Shown here: piece by piece, positions 6,525 to 14,521 of the stretch
Position numbering within the stretch: position 1 is the first letter of the stretch
Layout: each line of letters starts with the position of its first letter
Assembly (NCBI GenBank): GCA_964563495.1
Contig: CAZLYK010000081.1
Span: 1 to 22,616 of the forward strand
Source of the DNA: CAZLYK01 sp964563495
GTDB taxonomy: Bacteria; Acidobacteriota; Blastocatellia; RBC074
DNA: 22,616 bases
Direction: 5' to 3'
Position numbers and translations under genes: made by a program
Notes under the pieces: model-generated
The model's database searches: none
The model's input: only the letters and a program-made list of their open reading frames with translations
Told to the model about the DNA's origin: nothing

Positions 6525-8237
6525 TCAGTTTGAGCGGAGCAGTTCTCTGGCGTGCTTCCTGGCGACAGGGGTAACCTCCATACCCCCTATCATCCTGGCC
6601 AGCTCGTCAATCCTGCCCTCTTTATCCAGCTCCCGTACACCGGTAATCGTACGGCCGCCGATAACCTCCTTGTTGACTTGAAAATGGGCATCTGCGTAAC
6701 GAGCGATTTGAGACTGGTGTGTGACGCATAGAACCTGATTGGTGGCGGCCAGGCGCTTCAATCTTTGGCCGACCGCGTCGGAGACCTTGCCGCCAATCCC
6801 TGAGTCTATCTCGTCAAAGATCAGGGTTCTCGGAAAAAGAGTGGGAGCGGTGATGGTCTTGAGGACAAGCATGAGCCTAGACAGCTCGCCGCCGGAGGCG
6901 ACGGCGTGCATGGGCTTCAAATCCTCGCCCGGGTTGGCGGAGAAATAGAATTCCACCTGCTCCTGCCCGTACCGGCGAACGGCGCCGGCGCTGATCCCGG
7001 CCATCGCCTCAAGCTTTTCAGAGATCTGGCCGCCGGCCGGCTCGATCAAATTCACCTTAAAACGTCCGGCGCCAAGCGCGACATCGCTCAGCTCTTTACT
7101 GACGGCTCGTTCAAATTTTCTGGCCGCCGTATTTCGCATCCGGCTCAGCTCCGCTGCCTCGCGCGTGTATCCGGCGGCGAGCTCCCGCAGTTGTTCGCCA
7201 AGCTGCTTGATCCGCTCCTCGCTGTGTAAAAGCGACTCCCTGCGCTCGGCCAGCCTGGCGTAGGTGGAGAGCACCTCCTCGATCGAGTTGCCGTATTTTC
7301 GCTTCAACCGCTCGAGCTCGGCCAGCCGGTCCTCTACGTATTTCAATCTTTCGGGAGATGACTGTATCCCGTCGGCGAAATCCCGCAGAAAAAAGGCTAT
7401 GTCATCGAGCATGGCCTTGGCCGCCTGCAACTGCTCCAGTTGGCCGTTGAATCTTCTATCCAGCGCGGCCAGATCGCTGAGGCGGCGCTGAACCGTGCCC
7501 AGCCGGGTGAGCACGGAGGTCTCATCGTCATAAATGTAGCGGTAGGCCTCTCCCGACAGCCTGGCCAGCTGCTCGGCATTGGCCAGCAGGTTGCGCTCCA
7601 GCGACAGTTCTGCATCCTCCTGGGCTGTGACGTTGGCCTGCTCGATCTCGCCGATCTGAAATTCGACCATGTCCAGAGCCTGCAGCCTCTCGGATTCGGA
7701 TTGTCTGGAGACCTCCAGCTCCCTGACCAGCTTCTGCAGGCTCTCATAACACTGTGATACCGCCAGCCTCGCCTGTGACGCTGTGGCGTAGGCATCGAGC
7801 AGGTTGAGGTGCGTCTCGGGCGAGAGCAGGCTCTGCTGGTCGCCTTGACCGTGCAGGTCTATCACGTGCGGCTGTACCGCCTTGAGCAACCCTATGCTGG
7901 CCGACCGGTTGTTAACGAAGATACGGCCGCGGCCGCCGGCGCCCAACTCTCTTCTCAGAATCAGATCGTCATCTCCCAGATCGATGCCTGATTCCGCCAG
8001 CAGATCCAGCAGCGGGGCGTTGCCGCTCACCTCAAATACCCCCTCGACAAACGCCCTCTCGCTGCCGGTGCGGATCATATCGGCCGATCCGCGCTCACCC
8101 AGCAAGAGGCCAAGGGCATCGATGATGATGGATTTTCCGGAACCCGTCTCGCCGCTCAAAACATTGAGCCCGGTTCGAAACTCGATTTGAAGCGAATCGA
8201 TGACCGCCAGATTTTCAATATTGAGAAATCTCAACAT
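6525..8237 (-). CDS. recN: DNA repair protein RecN (SMC-like ATPase)
   Basis: RecN is an SMC-family ATPase that acts early in double-strand break repair by recombination. At 570 aa it is close to the usual length (E. coli 553). Walker A GETGSGKS (29-36), the ABC signature SGGELS (448-453) and Walker B LIFDEID (D475, E476) are all present. Between the head halves lies a long heptad-rich coiled coil (about 155-370) interrupted near the middle, as in the family. AGAGGG a few nt before the ATG is a plausible ribosome binding site. It is divergent from the cpoB-like gene, with a long imperfect hairpin just upstream of the start. Confidence 0.97.
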   Translation of the reverse strand: MLRFLNIENLAVIDSLQIEFRTGLNVLSGETGSGKSIIIDALGLLLGERGSADMIRTGSERAFVEGVFEVSGNAPLLDLLAESGIDLGDDDLILRRELGAGGRGRIFVNNRSASIGLLKAVQPHVIDLHGQGDQQSLLSPETHLNLLDAYATASQARLAVSQCYESLQKLVRELEVSRQSESERLQALDMVEFQIGEIEQANVTAQEDAELSLERNLLANAEQLARLSGEAYRYIYDDETSVLTRLGTVQRRLSDLAALDRRFNGQLEQLQAAKAMLDDIAFFLRDFADGIQSSPERLKYVEDRLAELERLKRKYGNSIEEVLSTYARLAERRESLLHSEERIKQLGEQLRELAAGYTREAAELSRMRNTAARKFERAVSKELSDVALGAGRFKVNLIEPAGGQISEKLEAMAGISAGAVRRYGQEQVEFYFSANPGEDLKPMHAVASGGELSRLMLVLKTITAPTLFPRTLIFDEIDSGIGGKVSDAVGQRLKRLAATNQVLCVTHQSQIARYADAHFQVNKEVIGGRTITGVRELDKEGRIDELARMIGGMEVTPVARKHARELLRSN

Positions 8238-8253
8238 GCAGCACCCTCTGAAG

Positions 8254-8329
8254 AAGAGGACCGGGCGACGGGGGAGACTGATGATTCAATTCACCGCGTC
8301 GCCCAGTCTCCCCCTCGCCCAGTCCTCTT
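8254..8329. repeat. Imperfect 26-bp inverted repeat upstream of recN
   Basis: Arm 8254-8280 pairs with 8304-8329 apart from one bulged base and one mismatch. The right side also contains a tandem pair of TCGCCCAGTC (near 8299 and 8315), so GGGCGACG in the left arm can pair at two places. It lies 17 nt upstream of the recN start. No T-run follows on either strand. It is unrelated to the AATAGACAGG family. Confidence 0.75.
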
Positions 8330-8372
8330 GCCGCCTCTAACTGAGCCATGACCTATCCACTCAAGAAAATCA

Positions 8373-8402
8373 TTTACCTGCTCGTCGCAAAAAGATTATA
8401 CT
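8373..8402 (+). promoter_or_regulatory. Candidate promoter for the cpoB-like gene
   Basis: TTTACC (8373-8378) and TATACT (8397-8402) are separated by 18 nt, four and five of six matches to sigma70 boxes. About 65 nt remain to the ATG at 8469, with AGGAGG at 8453-8458. Confidence 0.4.
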
Positions 8403-8468
8403 CAGATTCATCGTTAATCAAACAAAAGATTTACTATCCGTGGTCCAATTGTAGGAGGGAAGTATTTT

Positions 8469-9302
8469 ATGGAGCAGTACAGACCTTTGATCATTGCCGC
8501 AGCGATCCTGCTTTTGATAGGCGCCAGCACACCTTCGAGCGGCGACAAGGAGCTGATCGTCAGGTTGCAGGGAGAAGTTCTGGTTCTACAGCGCCAGATC
8601 CGCGACCTGCAGGAATCATTCGATAAATGGCAGGGCCAATCTCAAGCCTCACTCCAGAAAATTTCTGATCAGAGCGCGGATGCCGCACGCGGTCTTTCAA
8701 TGATCGGGGATTCGCTCAAAACCGCGAATTCGTCGCAAACCAGCGGGATGGCGGGGGCGACAACCCAGCTCAATCGCATCTCGGATCAAATCTCCAGACA
8801 GGGCCAGAGCCTGAATGGTCTCAGCCAGCAGCTGGTCCAGCTCGGCCAATCGGTCGAGCAGTTCCAAAAGAGGATCGAGGCCAAGGAGAAGGCCGAGACC
8901 AGGATCGACGGTTCTTTCTTCAACAATAACCCCGACGGTCTGTATGCCGCGGCCTATGGCCAATACGGCAAGGGTAATTACGAAGCGGCGATCAAGCTTT
9001 TCAGACAATACTTAGAGACCTATCGTGACTCGGAAGAGAGCGACGACGCGATCTATTGGATCGCCGAGAGCCTGACCCACACGGCCAGACAGAGCGAGGC
9101 GCTGAACGAATACAACCGCATCCTGGCCGAATATCCAAGAGGAGACAAAAGTCTTCCGGCTCTTCTCAAAAAAGGGATCACGCTGCTGCGCCTGGAGCGA
9201 CGCGATGAGGGCGTGAGCACGCTCAAACTTGTCATTTCTCAATCCCCAAACTCGCAAGAGGCCACCCTGGCACGCAGTGAATTGAGCAGACTGGGGGAGT
9301 AA
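8469..9302 (+). CDS. CpoB/YbgF-like periplasmic coiled-coil TPR protein
   Basis: A 277-aa exported protein with an N-terminal hydrophobic segment (about residues 7-20, IIAAAILLLIGAS) acting as signal or anchor and without a lipobox Cys. A long Gln/Ser-rich coiled coil follows (about 25-145). The C-terminal half has three TPR-type repeats (about 155-277), beginning GLYAAAYGQYGKGNYEAAI and including YRDSEESDDAIYWIAESL, which match the YbgF/CpoB C-terminal pattern. In E. coli CpoB works with Tol-Pal and PBP1B to coordinate outer membrane constriction with peptidoglycan synthesis. Here no tol or pal gene is adjacent, so the link is by architecture alone; a BamD-like or generic TPR role is possible. 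AGGAGG at 8453-8458 lies 10 nt before the ATG. Confidence 0.8.
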   Translation: MEQYRPLIIAAAILLLIGASTPSSGDKELIVRLQGEVLVLQRQIRDLQESFDKWQGQSQASLQKISDQSADAARGLSMIGDSLKTANSSQTSGMAGATTQLNRISDQISRQGQSLNGLSQQLVQLGQSVEQFQKRIEAKEKAETRIDGSFFNNNPDGLYAAAYGQYGKGNYEAAIKLFRQYLETYRDSEESDDAIYWIAESLTHTARQSEALNEYNRILAEYPRGDKSLPALLKKGITLLRLERRDEGVSTLKLVISQSPNSQEATLARSELSRLGE

Positions 9303-9327
9303 CCCCGACCGCCGGCTCAAACTCTGC

Positions 9328-9356
9328 TTGACAGATCAGGCAGCGTCCAATGTTGT
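9328..9356 (+). promoter_or_regulatory. Candidate promoter for ssb
   Basis: A perfect -35 box TTGACA (9328-9333) is followed after 17 nt by TGTTGT (9351-9356), only three of six matches to a -10 box. About 55 nt remain to the ssb start. The strong -35 makes it worth noting, but ssb could also be read from upstream. Confidence 0.35.
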
Positions 9357-9412
9357 CAATCCAAGACTTGAACCTGCCAGGGCAATCAACAAAATCGATA
9401 AGGAGAAATTCA

Positions 9413-9847
9413 ATGGCATCATTCAACAAGATAGTGATCGTGGGATATCTGGGCCGCGACCCCGAGATCAGATACACGCCGCAGGGCACCGCCGTCTGCA
9501 ACTTCAGCATCGCGACCACGGAAAAACGCAAGGATAATACCGGCGAGGCCCAGGATATCACCACCTGGTTCAAGGTCTCGGTCTGGGGCAGACAGGCAGA
9601 GGTGGCCAATCAGTACCTGGCCAAGGGGAGACAGGTCTATGTTGAGGGCCGATTGCGACAGGAGGAGTACACGGACAGGGACGGCAATAAACGCCAATCG
9701 CTGGTCGTCAACGCTTCGGATATACAATTTCTGACCCCTAAGGGAGAGGCGGGGGCAGCCGGGGCTCAGACCGGCCATGCTCACGAACAGGGCGACGACC
9801 TGGGACACTCGGGTGCGGGGCGTCCTGACGAGGAGATCCCGTTCTAA
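9413..9847 (+). CDS. ssb: Single-stranded DNA-binding protein SSB
   Basis: Binds and protects single-stranded DNA and recruits replication and repair partners. The protein is 144 aa. The OB fold spans about residues 1-108, starting MASFNKIVIVGYLGRDPE and including TTWFKVSVWGRQAE and GRQVYVEGRL. A short Gly/Ala/His linker (about 110-135) leads to the acidic tip DEEIPF, the family's protein-interaction tail. The open frame extends 21 codons upstream, but the ATG at 9413 has AGGAG at 9401-9405 (7-nt spacing) and the canonical N-terminus. The linker is short compared with the E. coli protein (178 aa). It converges on accA across a perfect palindrome. Confidence 0.96.
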   Translation: MASFNKIVIVGYLGRDPEIRYTPQGTAVCNFSIATTEKRKDNTGEAQDITTWFKVSVWGRQAEVANQYLAKGRQVYVEGRLRQEEYTDRDGNKRQSLVVNASDIQFLTPKGEAGAAGAQTGHAHEQGDDLGHSGAGRPDEEIPF

Positions 9848-9857
9848 ATAAACAACT

Positions 9858-9893
9858 TGTAGTAGAATGTCGGCGCGCCGACATTCTACTACA
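9858..9893. repeat. Perfect 36-nt palindrome between convergent ssb and accA
   Basis: Positions 9858-9875 are the exact reverse complement of 9876-9893, with no spacer, centred on GGCGCGCC. It fills the 56-nt gap between the ssb stop (9847) and the accA stop (9904). It has no T-run on either side, so it is not a textbook terminator; a bidirectional hairpin or a protein-binding palindrome are both possible. Confidence 0.9.
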
Positions 9894-9903
9894 CCCCGAA
9901 AAC

Positions 9904-10731
9904 TCAGCCCCTCTCGACCGCCCCCATCGCCCTGAACTTGAGATACCTCTTTTCAAGCCGCTCCGCCACGGTCAGGCTCTCGGACTTTTTCAGAGCCTCG
10001 GCCAGGGCGTCCGCCAGGATCGCGGCTGCGGCATCCCAATCTTCGTGAGCCCCTCCCTCGGGCTCCGGAATTATGCCGTCAACAATCCCAAGCCCGAGCA
10101 GATCTATCGCGGTCAGCTTGAGCGAGGAGGCCGCGCGTGAGGCCATGCTCGCGTCCTTCCATAGGATGGCGGCGCAGCCTTCTGGGGAGATGACCGAGTA
10201 GACGCCGTTCTCCATGATATTGACCACATCCCCCACGCCGATCGCCAGTGCTCCGCCCGAGCCCCCCTCGCCGGTAATGGTGACTATGATCGGGACCTCG
10301 ATCCTGGACATCTCTCTCAGATTGACCGCGATGGCCTCGGCCTGGCCGCGCTCCTCGGCGTCAATCCCCGGGTAAGCGCCCGGCGTATCGATCAGTGTAA
10401 AGATGGGGCGGCCGAACTTTTCGGCCAGTTTCATGATGCGCAGCGCCTTTCTATACCCGTCCGGTTTGGGCATCCCGAAGCTCCTGGCCTGCCTCTCACC
10501 GACGTCGCGCCCCTTTTGATGTGCGACAATGGCTACAGGCCGGTCGTTAAAATGGGCAAAGCCCGCGACAATGGCCGGGTCATCTCTGTAGCCGCGATCT
10601 CCGTGCAGTTCCTGAAACCCCGTGAAGATGCGTTGAATCAGGTCCAGGGCGTGCGGGCGCCGGTCGTGTCTTGCCAACAACACCCTCTTCATGGGTTCTT
10701 CGGATCTGGATTCGTTCTTGACCAGGTTCAT
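9904..10731 (-). CDS. accA: Acetyl-CoA carboxylase carboxyltransferase subunit alpha
   Basis: Alpha subunit of the carboxyltransferase that passes CO2 from carboxybiotin to acetyl-CoA, making malonyl-CoA for fatty acid synthesis. Conserved stretches are LLARHDRRPHALDLI, HQKGRD, IDTPGAYPGIDAEERGQ, the oxyanion-forming GEGGSGGALAIG and VISPEGCAAILWKD. At about 275 aa it lacks most of the N-terminal helical region of E. coli AccA (319 aa); whether this lineage is normally short I cannot say. The start is uncertain: 10731 has GGAG at 4-nt spacing; 10749 lies right at the repeat and has no ribosome site; 10692 gives MKRVLLARH. It follows dnaE on the same strand, an order shared with E. coli, with repeat copy 3 in between. 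accD is not in the window. Confidence 0.94.
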   Translation of the reverse strand: MNLVKNESRSEEPMKRVLLARHDRRPHALDLIQRIFTGFQELHGDRGYRDDPAIVAGFAHFNDRPVAIVAHQKGRDVGERQARSFGMPKPDGYRKALRIMKLAEKFGRPIFTLIDTPGAYPGIDAEERGQAEAIAVNLREMSRIEVPIIVTITGEGGSGGALAIGVGDVVNIMENGVYSVISPEGCAAILWKDASMASRAASSLKLTAIDLLGLGIVDGIIPEPEGGAHEDWDAAAAILADALAEALKKSESLTVAERLEKRYLKFRAMGAVERG

Positions 10732-10755
10732 AGTGCTCCAGTGCTCCATGGTTAA

Positions 10756-10858
10756 AATAGACAGGATTAACTGGATTTTAACGGATTAAACAGGATTGTT
10801 TTAATGCTTTGTCTTCAATCCTGTTTAATCCGTTAAAATCCGGTTAATCCTGTCTATT
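10756..10858. repeat. Inverted repeat copy 3, between dnaE and accA
   Basis: Arms 10756-10798 and 10816-10858 are complementary over 43 nt with one T/G pair, around a 17-nt loop. The outer right edge lies 2 nt from the dnaE stop codon (TAA, 10863-10861), and the left edge is 7 nt from the first possible accA ATG. Arm sequence differs from the other copies (TTAACTGGATTTTAACGG), but the partner arm carries matching changes. Confidence 0.93.
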
Positions 10859-10860
10859 AT

Positions 10861-13800
10861 TTATTCATTGACGGATAACTCCACGCGCCAATCAGGGGCT
10901 ATTCTCTCTATCCCCTCGACCAGCTCCGGTGAGGCGCTGACTCTCAGGAACTGATGTGGTCTGAGTCTGACCGTGACCCCGGTCCCGGTCGTGAGTTCGA
11001 AAAAGATTGTGGTATTTCCGGGGTTGGCAGCGATCAGATCATTGAGATCCCTCAGGGTCTGATCGGTGACGGTCGCTTCAGCGACCCTGATGATGATGGA
11101 TCTGGCCGCCCTGGCTCTGGCGTTCTCCAGTGGTTGAATCTCCTGGGCGATGATGGTCGCGCCGCCCTCGTCTGAGAGCTCCAGGCGACCGCGAATGAGG
11201 ACGGCCGTGTCGGCCTGGATCAGGTGCTTATAACGATTGTACTGTTCCGGCCAGCAGACAGACTTGACGGACCCGAACTGGTCTTCGAGCCTGAAGAGTG
11301 CAAACCTGTCGCCCTTTTTGGTGGTCCTTGCAGCCAAGTCTATGATCAATCCGCCCATGGCCACCTGATCACCGTGGCTGCCCTCGGCGATATTCAAGCT
11401 GTCGACGGAGGCCAGGCCGCGGATAGATTCGGCATAGTCTTCAAGCGGGTGGCCGGAGACGTAGAATCCGAGGGCCTCCTTCTCGCAGGCGAGCGACTCC
11501 TGACGGCTCCAGTGGGGGACGTTGGGCAGTTCCGGTTGGTCGGCGGCGGCCCCATTGGAATCGGCGAAGATGGCGAAGAGCCCGCCCTGGCCGGAGTCGC
11601 GATCACGCTGGGATTTGGCGCCGTGCTCGATAGCGCGATCCAGAACCGCCATGAGCGCCGCCCGATTGGGGTTGATCGAATCGAAGGCGCCGGACTTGAT
11701 CAGGGATTCAAGGACGCGCTTATTGACCGCTCGCTGATCGACGCGCTCCGCGAAATCGAAGATGGATCGGAAGGCCCCGCCCTCTTCCCTGGCCTGGGCA
11801 ATCAGCTGAACGGCGTTGGATCCCAGGCCCTTGATTGCGGCCAGCCCGAACCGGATAGACTCGCCGACCGGGGTAAAACCCTCGTGACTGATATTGACAT
11901 CGGGCGGGAGCAGTTCTATGCCGTAGACCTTCATCTCTGCGGCGTATCTGGCGACCTTCTCGGTGTTGGCCAGTTCATTCGAGAGAACTGCCGCATAAAA
12001 ATGGGCGGGATAATGAGATTTGAGGTATGCGGTCTGGTAGGCCAGATAGGCGTAAGCAAAGGAGTGAGAGCGGTTAAAGCCATAATCGGCGAACTGCGCC
12101 ATGAGTCTGAAGATGCGCTGGGCTTTGTCTTCAGCGATGCCGCGATCGACGGCCCCGCGGATGAACTTCTCCTCGTGCAGGGCCATCTCGTCCTTCTTCT
12201 TCTTCCCCATGGCGCGCCGCATCAGATCGGCCTCGCCCAGGGAATAGCCTGCCAGCTGCTGCGCCAACTGCATGATCTGTTCCTGGTAGACCAGTATGCC
12301 GTAGGTATTCTCCAGTATCTCCTTCATCTGTGGGACTATGTAGGTGACCTTCTTGCGTCCGTGGCGGCGATCTATGTAATCGTCTACCATCCCCCCATCG
12401 AGCGGCCCGGGCCGGTACAATGCATTCAAAGCAGAGAGGTCTTCCAGGCTTTCGGGTTTGAGCTTGCGGCAAATCTCAACCATGCCCGAGCTCTCAAACT
12501 GGAAGACGGCATTGAGCAATCCATCCGCAAACAGTTTGAGCGTCGGCTGATCGTCCAGCGGGATGGCGACCAGATCCGGGCGCTCACCCTTCTCACGCTC
12601 GATCGACCTGAGGCAATCCTCTATGATGGTGAGGGTAGTCAGGGCCAGAAAGTCCATCTTGAGCATACCAGTCTTCTCCAGATCGGACATGACGAACTGT
12701 GTGGTCAGCTCGTCATTCTGGCTCTTGCAAACAGGAATCAGCTCATAGATCGGTTTGGGCGAGATAACCACCCCGGCAGCGTGGACGGAGGTGTGGCGGG
12801 CAGACCCTTCCAGTTTACGTGCAATCTCAATCAACTCAGAGACTTGATGATCTTTATCTATAATCTGCTTTAAGTCATGATTCTGCGTGATTGCGTCATC
12901 GATCGAGACGTTGCGCCCCCTGACCGGTGGCGGGATCATCTTGGCAACCTTCTCTACCTCTGAATAGGGCATCTCCAATGCCCTGCCCACGTCTTTGATC
13001 GCCGCGCGCGAAGCCATGGTGCCAAAAGTGATGATCTGGGCGACATTCTGTCTTCCGTATAGATCGCTCACATAATTGATCACATCGGCGCGACCCCGGA
13101 CACAGAAGTCCACGTCTATATCGGGCATGCTGACGCGCTCGGGATTGAGAAACCGCTCGAAGAGCAGGTCATACTGTATCGGATCGATATCGGTGATCCT
13201 GAGGCAATAGGCGGCCAGGCTGCCTGCGGCAGAGCCTCTACCCGGCCCAACCGGGATTCCCTTCTCCCTGGCGTAGCGGATGAAGTCCCAAACAATCAGA
13301 AAGTACCCTGCAAACCCCATCCGCCTGATCGTCTCAATCTCCAAAGTCAGCCGGTCGCTATATTTTGAGATGGGGTGGCGCAGGGCTCCTCTGGCCTGTG
13401 CGTGCTGCCAGACCTCGCGAAACCGCTCATCAAAACCGCTTCTGGTCACCTTTTCAAAATAGCTTTCAACCGTAAAGCCCTCAGGGACAGGGTATACCGG
13501 GACCTGATCGATAGCCTTCGGGAACTCCAGGTTACATTTTTCCGCTATCTCGAGGGTCCGCATAATCAGATCCGGCTCCTCGCCAAAGGTCTCCCACATC
13601 TCATCGGCGGTGCGGAAATAGTATTTGGGAGATCCGTAAGTCAGACGATTGGGATCATTGATCGTCTTGCCGGTTCCGATGCAGAGGAGCACGTCGTGGG
13701 CCTTGACATCGGAGTCCATCAGGTAATGGGAATCATTGGTCGCGACCAGCGGAAGGCCGGTCTTTTTGGCCAGCTCAACCATGGGTTTGCGGATACGCTT

Positions 13801-14397
13801 CTGGGCGTCCAAGCCGTGCTCCTGAATCTCCAGATAATAATTTCCCTGACCCAGTATCTCCTCAAACTCCAGGGCCGCCCTGGCGGCCTCGTCGAATTTA
13901 TCTCTCAGCAACAATGATGGCGGAACACCGCTGATGCACGCAGACAACCCGATCAGCCCCTCGCTGTGCTGTGCCAGAAGTTCCCTGTCGATCCTGGGCT
14001 TGCGCCAGAAACCCTCGGTATAGGCGAAAGAAGAGAGCTTGACCAGATTGTGGTAGCCGGTCAGATCTTTGGCCAAGAGGACTATGTGATTGGTCGCCTT
14101 CTCCCCGGGTTCAAGGTCGCTGCCACCCCCGCCACCCCCGCCGCCCCTGCCACCCCTCTCGTGCCGGCTGCCCCGCGCAATATAGGCCTCTATTCCTATG
14201 ATTGGCTTGACCCCTTCAGCCCGCATCTTGTGATAGAAAGAGAGCGAACCAAACAGATTACCGTGGTCCGTAATCGCCACCGCAGGCATGTCCAGCTCAG
14301 CGGCCCTCTTCGCCAGCGGCCCTATCTTGATCGCTCCGTCCAGCAAACTGTAATCGGTATGCAGATGCAAATGCACAAATTGTTTATTCGAACTCAT
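10861..14397 (-). CDS. dnaE: DNA polymerase III subunit alpha DnaE
   Basis: Catalytic subunit of the replicative polymerase, 1178 aa. Domains in order: PHP (from FVHLHLHTDYSLLDG, about 8-280), palm with MPDIDVDF (D426, D428) and KMDFL (D582) matching the three E. coli catalytic aspartates D401, D403 and D555, fingers, tandem HhH region (around ALAAIKGLG), and a C-terminal OB fold (VAMGGLIIDL... about 1000-1090). It is the DnaE1 type, since the C-terminal OB and tail are present and no 3'-5' exonuclease domain is inserted. An unusual run of eight glycines (85-92) lies in the PHP region, coded by a 9-nt tandem repeat. No clear Shine-Dalgarno precedes the ATG. It is followed by repeat copy 3 and accA. 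Confidence 0.97.
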   Translation of the reverse strand: MSSNKQFVHLHLHTDYSLLDGAIKIGPLAKRAAELDMPAVAITDHGNLFGSLSFYHKMRAEGVKPIIGIEAYIARGSRHERGGRGGGGGGGGSDLEPGEKATNHIVLLAKDLTGYHNLVKLSSFAYTEGFWRKPRIDRELLAQHSEGLIGLSACISGVPPSLLLRDKFDEAARAALEFEEILGQGNYYLEIQEHGLDAQKRIRKPMVELAKKTGLPLVATNDSHYLMDSDVKAHDVLLCIGTGKTINDPNRLTYGSPKYYFRTADEMWETFGEEPDLIMRTLEIAEKCNLEFPKAIDQVPVYPVPEGFTVESYFEKVTRSGFDERFREVWQHAQARGALRHPISKYSDRLTLEIETIRRMGFAGYFLIVWDFIRYAREKGIPVGPGRGSAAGSLAAYCLRITDIDPIQYDLLFERFLNPERVSMPDIDVDFCVRGRADVINYVSDLYGRQNVAQIITFGTMASRAAIKDVGRALEMPYSEVEKVAKMIPPPVRGRNVSIDDAITQNHDLKQIIDKDHQVSELIEIARKLEGSARHTSVHAAGVVISPKPIYELIPVCKSQNDELTTQFVMSDLEKTGMLKMDFLALTTLTIIEDCLRSIEREKGERPDLVAIPLDDQPTLKLFADGLLNAVFQFESSGMVEICRKLKPESLEDLSALNALYRPGPLDGGMVDDYIDRRHGRKKVTYIVPQMKEILENTYGILVYQEQIMQLAQQLAGYSLGEADLMRRAMGKKKKDEMALHEEKFIRGAVDRGIAEDKAQRIFRLMAQFADYGFNRSHSFAYAYLAYQTAYLKSHYPAHFYAAVLSNELANTEKVARYAAEMKVYGIELLPPDVNISHEGFTPVGESIRFGLAAIKGLGSNAVQLIAQAREEGGAFRSIFDFAERVDQRAVNKRVLESLIKSGAFDSINPNRAALMAVLDRAIEHGAKSQRDRDSGQGGLFAIFADSNGAAADQPELPNVPHWSRQESLACEKEALGFYVSGHPLEDYAESIRGLASVDSLNIAEGSHGDQVAMGGLIIDLAARTTKKGDRFALFRLEDQFGSVKSVCWPEQYNRYKHLIQADTAVLIRGRLELSDEGGATIIAQEIQPLENARARAARSIIIRVAEATVTDQTLRDLNDLIAANPGNTTIFFELTTGTGVTVRLRPHQFLRVSASPELVEGIERIAPDWRVELSVNE
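14122..14154 (-). repeat. Glycine-codon tandem repeat inside dnaE
   Basis: Codons 85-92 of dnaE are all glycine and 82-83 as well, with Arg84 between. The core is a GGC GGG GGT unit repeated, a 9-nt microsatellite that stays in frame. It sits after YIARGSRHERGG and before SDLEPGEK in the PHP domain, probably in a surface loop. Confidence 0.85.
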
Positions 14398-14506
14398 AAG
14401 CGGTTATTTAAATATTAAGCAGATAGCGATAATTAAACTCTTAAATTGCATAAAGATCTTTCTTAATGCTGTAAACATTCCATTACTAGAGGCGATGGTC
14501 CTCTAT

Positions 14507-14519
14507 CATCCTGTTTATC
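14507..14519. repeat. Possible relic of the AATAGACAGG repeat edge
   Basis: TCATCCTGTTTAT, immediately after the guaA stop on the minus strand, differs by one base from the edge of copy 4 (TCATCCTGTCTAT). No partner arm is present. At 13 nt it may be chance. Confidence 0.3.
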
Positions 14520-14521
14520 TC

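Noticed and set aside
7860..7870. CACGTG core as a possible parS site
   Set aside because: It lies inside recN codons and the flanks do not match the 16-nt parS palindrome. No other candidate was seen near parAB.
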